Position numbers and translations under genes: made by a program. Under the pieces are notes generated by a model. The model was not told the DNA's origin. It worked only from the letters and a program-made list of their open reading frames with translations, and did no database searches. Shown in pieces: positions 6,425 through 8,539 of a stretch of 8,539 bases of DNA (the stretch's first letter is position 1; each line of letters starts with the position of its first letter). The stretch spans positions 1 to 8,539 of the forward strand of contig JAQUZU010000073.1 in NCBI GenBank assembly GCA_028691175.1, given 5' to 3'. Origin of the DNA: Candidatus Kapaibacterium sp. GTDB lineage: Bacteria; Bacteroidota; Ignavibacteria; Kapaibacteriales; UBA2268.

Positions 6425-6452
6425 GTAGAGACGCAATGCATTGCGTCTCTAC
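6425..6452. repeat. Perfect 28-bp GTAGAGACGC-type palindrome
   Basis: GTAGAGACGCAATG (6425-6438) is followed directly by its exact reverse complement (6439-6452), with no spacer and no mismatch. As RNA it would form a hairpin with the central bases as loop. It lacks a following T run, so it may be an inefficient or bidirectional terminator after the cupin gene. The outer arm TAGAGACG is shared with the hairpin at 4913-4948 and, less one base, with that at 2654-2678. I recall similar palindromes as dispersed intergenic repeats in Bacteroidota and cyanobacteria. Confidence 0.85.
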
Positions 6453-6483
6453 ATTTGTATACGGGATACGTTGGGGAAAACTT

Positions 6484-6515
6484 TTTGTTTGTTTCGCCGA
6501 ATTTTATTATATTTG
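6484..6515 (+). promoter_or_regulatory. Bacteroidota-type promoter of the arginine deiminase-like gene
   Basis: TTTG at 6484-6487 and TATATTTG at 6508-6515 are 20 bases apart, a very good fit to the Bacteroidota TTTG / TAnnTTTG promoter. It would start transcription near 6522 and give a leader of roughly 65 bases before the ATG at 6589. It is the best promoter in the window. Confidence 0.7.
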
Positions 6516-6588
6516 TGTATCGTAGGCATTTGCATGTGTCTGCGCCTCCTATAAAGAAAATATTATTTATAAACATAAAGGCAATTAT

Positions 6589-7764
6589 ATGTATCCTAAG
6601 GCAGAATATCAATACGCAAGCACTATTTTAATGCACACACCTTCATACGAGTTATTCGATGGGGTAATCCACCCCTCCGCGGCTTTATATCAGGGCTATT
6701 TTAACGCAGAAGAAGCTACCAAAGAACACCAAAACTATATCGCGGCACTGAAAAATCACGGCATCAACGTCTACGTTGTTCGGGAGATTCTCGAGCGTTC
6801 GGCGCTCGACTCTTTGCGCGTTCTCGCGGGGAAATGTCTTACTTACGACACATCGAAACTCAAGGGCGTTAGTAGTGACGACGTAGAGTCATATCGCCTG
6901 TCGATAATAAATAAAATGACTAAAGCCGACCTGATTCGCACAATTCTGTTGCGTCCGACTGTTCAGCTTACAAATTCAAACATAAACACCGGTGTGCAGG
7001 CTTCGTATATTCAGGCTCCGCTGATGAATCTCTTTTTCGCGCGCGATCAGATGATAAACACTGCCAAAGGCTCGATTATTTGCAGAATGAATTCCGTTCA
7101 GCGCGCCACCGAGTGCGACGTAATGGATTACTGCCTCTGCCAAATCGGAATGCCCGCAATCTATAAAATTAAAGGCGAAAACTCATATCTCGAGGGCGGA
7201 GATTTTATCCCTATGGGCGATATGGCGCTTATCGGACAGGGCTTGCGCACCTCGCAAGAGGCTATCGACGAACTACTCGAAAATGACCTGCTCGGCACAA
7301 ATACACTCGTCGTTGTTCGCGACCACTGGCTGAACCAGGAGCAAATGCACCTCGATACATATTTTAACGTGATGGATCGCGACCTCGTAAGCATGAGCGC
7401 ACGCCGCCTGCGTGCCACTCCGGAGAGCAACATGTTCCTAACCGTTGATATTTATTCGCGCCCGAACTCTGCGCAGCCGTATCAAAAGACCGTCGAAGGC
7501 GTGCCGTTCGTCGAGTTCCTGAAAGACCGCGGGATCAGCATTATCCCGATTGAACGCGAAGATGAAGCGCAGTATGCAGGAAATTACCTCTGCATCGCTC
7601 CACGACACGTGATGGTGGTGGCAGGTCAAACGACCGACTTAAGGCAGAGATTCGTCTCGCACAACGTCAAAGCCGAGTATATACCGTTAGACAACCTGAT
7701 TCAAGGGTATGGCGCGGCACACTGCATGACGCAGGTATTGCAGCGCACCGATTCCGAGAAATAG
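6589..7764 (+). CDS. Arginine deiminase-family enzyme (guanidine-modifying superfamily)
   Basis: A 391-residue cytoplasmic enzyme expected to hydrolyse a guanidino group, classically L-arginine to citrulline plus ammonia. The N-terminal MHTPSYELFDGVIHP (15-29) fits the opening of this family. The catalytic set is present: FARD with D153, LEGGD with E202, HLDT with H254 and D256, and the nucleophile C379 in AHCMTQ near the C-terminus. Arginines matching substrate-contact positions are seen at R172 (NSVQR) and R220 (GLRTSQEA). The residue five before the Cys, an Arg that contacts the substrate carboxylate in Pseudomonas ArcA by my recollection (R401), is Y374 here, so specificity may differ. 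Bacteroides proteins I recall are very similar. No arcB, arcC or arginine/ornithine antiporter gene lies beside it, so a fermentative ADI operon is not evident. It has its own promoter at 6484-6515 and is followed after 26 bases by a cell-wall peptidase gene. Confidence 0.88.
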   Translation: MYPKAEYQYASTILMHTPSYELFDGVIHPSAALYQGYFNAEEATKEHQNYIAALKNHGINVYVVREILERSALDSLRVLAGKCLTYDTSKLKGVSSDDVESYRLSIINKMTKADLIRTILLRPTVQLTNSNINTGVQASYIQAPLMNLFFARDQMINTAKGSIICRMNSVQRATECDVMDYCLCQIGMPAIYKIKGENSYLEGGDFIPMGDMALIGQGLRTSQEAIDELLENDLLGTNTLVVVRDHWLNQEQMHLDTYFNVMDRDLVSMSARRLRATPESNMFLTVDIYSRPNSAQPYQKTVEGVPFVEFLKDRGISIIPIEREDEAQYAGNYLCIAPRHVMVVAGQTTDLRQRFVSHNVKAEYIPLDNLIQGYGAAHCMTQVLQRTDSEK

Positions 7765-7790
7765 AATATATTCAACTATAAGACATCGTT

Positions 7791-8539
7791 ATGAAATTTT
7801 TCCTGAGAGTTATTCCGGCACTTGTCGCTATAGTAATTGCGGGAGGTGCTTTTGTTTCACCCGTATATAGCAAGGTTGTGCCGGATGCCCAACAGTTGCT
7901 CGACAGCCTGAAAAAAGTTTATGCGCCTGACGCCCGCACTTCAATTTTTGAAATACAGGCTATAACGGAGGGCAATTCTATTGTTCTCGAGGGAAAAGTA
8001 GATGATAGAGAAAAAAAGGACGCAGTTGCACGCACATTTACCGACTACAACATAGAATATTCGGACAAAATTGCGGTTCTCGGCGAGCAATTCGATAAAC
8101 CCTGGGCATTAGTCAAATTATCGGTTGCTTCGCTGCGTACCGCCGGTAAACATTCTGCCGAGATGGCAACGCAGGCAATCATGGGCACGCCCATAAAACT
8201 GCTCGATCAGGAAGGCGATTGGTTCCGCGCGCAAACTCCCGACAAATACATCGCGTATATCCCTGCAAATTCGATTTGGCAACTCACGCTCGAAGAACTT
8301 GACGCATGGAAAAAATCCAAAAGATATATCGTTACCGCGTATCAATCGCAATTAACAAGCCTGCTACAGCTGCTTTCGCTCAACGGAAGAGAACCGGAAG
8401 GAATTATAAGCGACCTTGTCCTGGGGAATATTCTCGAATTTAAGGGCGAGGAAGACGGAAAAATCAGACTTGCCACCCCCGACGGACGCGAGGGATACGT
8501 CGATGCAAACGATGTACAAGAACTAAGCAAATGGGCAAA
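7791..8539 (+). CDS. Secreted SH3-domain cell-wall peptidase of the NlpC/P60 type, N-terminal part
   Basis: The frame is open from ATG 7791 to the window end (249 full codons), so the C-terminus is missing. Residues 1-27 form a signal peptide (MKFFLR, a hydrophobic core, then PVYS before the likely cut) without a lipobox Cys, so the product is periplasmic. Residues 45-100 hold a small alpha/beta region with SIVLEGKVDDREKKDAV, somewhat like a BON fold. Residues about 108-163 are an SH3-like domain (VASLRTAGKHSAEMATQAI, then GDWFRAQTPDKYIAYI). A second one starts near 178 and includes GREGYVDA (232-239). This order is typical of Bacteroidota NlpC/P60 peptidases (gamma-D-glutamyl-diamino acid endopeptidase, dipeptidyl-peptidase VI-like) that cut peptidoglycan stem peptides. 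The catalytic Cys/His domain would lie beyond the window, so the enzymatic call is inferred. It starts 26 bases after the deiminase gene and is probably cotranscribed. Confidence 0.8.
   Translation, partial: MKFFLRVIPALVAIVIAGGAFVSPVYSKVVPDAQQLLDSLKKVYAPDARTSIFEIQAITEGNSIVLEGKVDDREKKDAVARTFTDYNIEYSDKIAVLGEQFDKPWALVKLSVASLRTAGKHSAEMATQAIMGTPIKLLDQEGDWFRAQTPDKYIAYIPANSIWQLTLEELDAWKKSKRYIVTAYQSQLTSLLQLLSLNGREPEGIISDLVLGNILEFKGEEDGKIRLATPDGREGYVDANDVQELSKWA

Noticed and set aside
1..8539. Search for tRNA, rRNA, CRISPR arrays, insertion sequences and phage genes
   Set aside because: No cloverleaf, regularly spaced repeats, transposase or integrase motifs, or terminal inverted repeats flanking a gene were seen on either strand.

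Overview
The window looks like a chromosomal stretch of a member of the Bacteroidota or a close relative in the FCB group. Three things support this. Upstream of several genes there are TAnnTTTG elements, the -7 motif used by the Bacteroidota primary sigma factor, and one of them (6484-6515) has a correctly placed TTTG -33 element. The arginine deiminase-like and SH3/NlpC-P60-type proteins resemble Bacteroides forms I recall. Intergenic regions carry GTAGAGACGC-type palindromes. The genus cannot be read from the sequence. I see no phage, IS, CRISPR, tRNA or rRNA sequence.

Left part (1-2503, + strand): the tail of an Arg/Gly/Asp-rich protein, then two tandem 375-residue acyltransferase-like genes. 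The two align without gaps at about 67% identity (252/375 by hand count). They belong to the double-GNAT YghO/bCerS-like family, whose one well-known activity is bacterial ceramide synthesis. A clear intrinsic terminator follows the second copy.

Middle (2504-4394): a convergent intergenic region full of hairpins, then a minus-strand membrane glycosyltransferase of family GT2 with its own terminator. It is followed by an AT-rich divergent promoter region.

Right part (4395-8539, + strand): a stand-alone N-terminal asparaginase-type domain; then a compact three-gene operon with two 4-base start/stop overlaps, encoding a Cys/His-rich unknown protein, a Nudix hydrolase of the MutT type and a small single-domain cupin; then an arginine deiminase-family enzyme with the best promoter of the window; and 26 bases downstream the 5' part of a secreted SH3-domain cell-wall peptidase that runs off the end.

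The most interesting points are the duplicated ceramide-synthase-like pair beside a membrane glycosyltransferase (a possible sphingolipid or glycolipid locus), the uncharacterised Cys-rich/Nudix/cupin operon, the one-domain asparaginase-like protein, and three intergenic hairpins that share the same AGAGACG outer arm but have different, mostly compensating inner arms.
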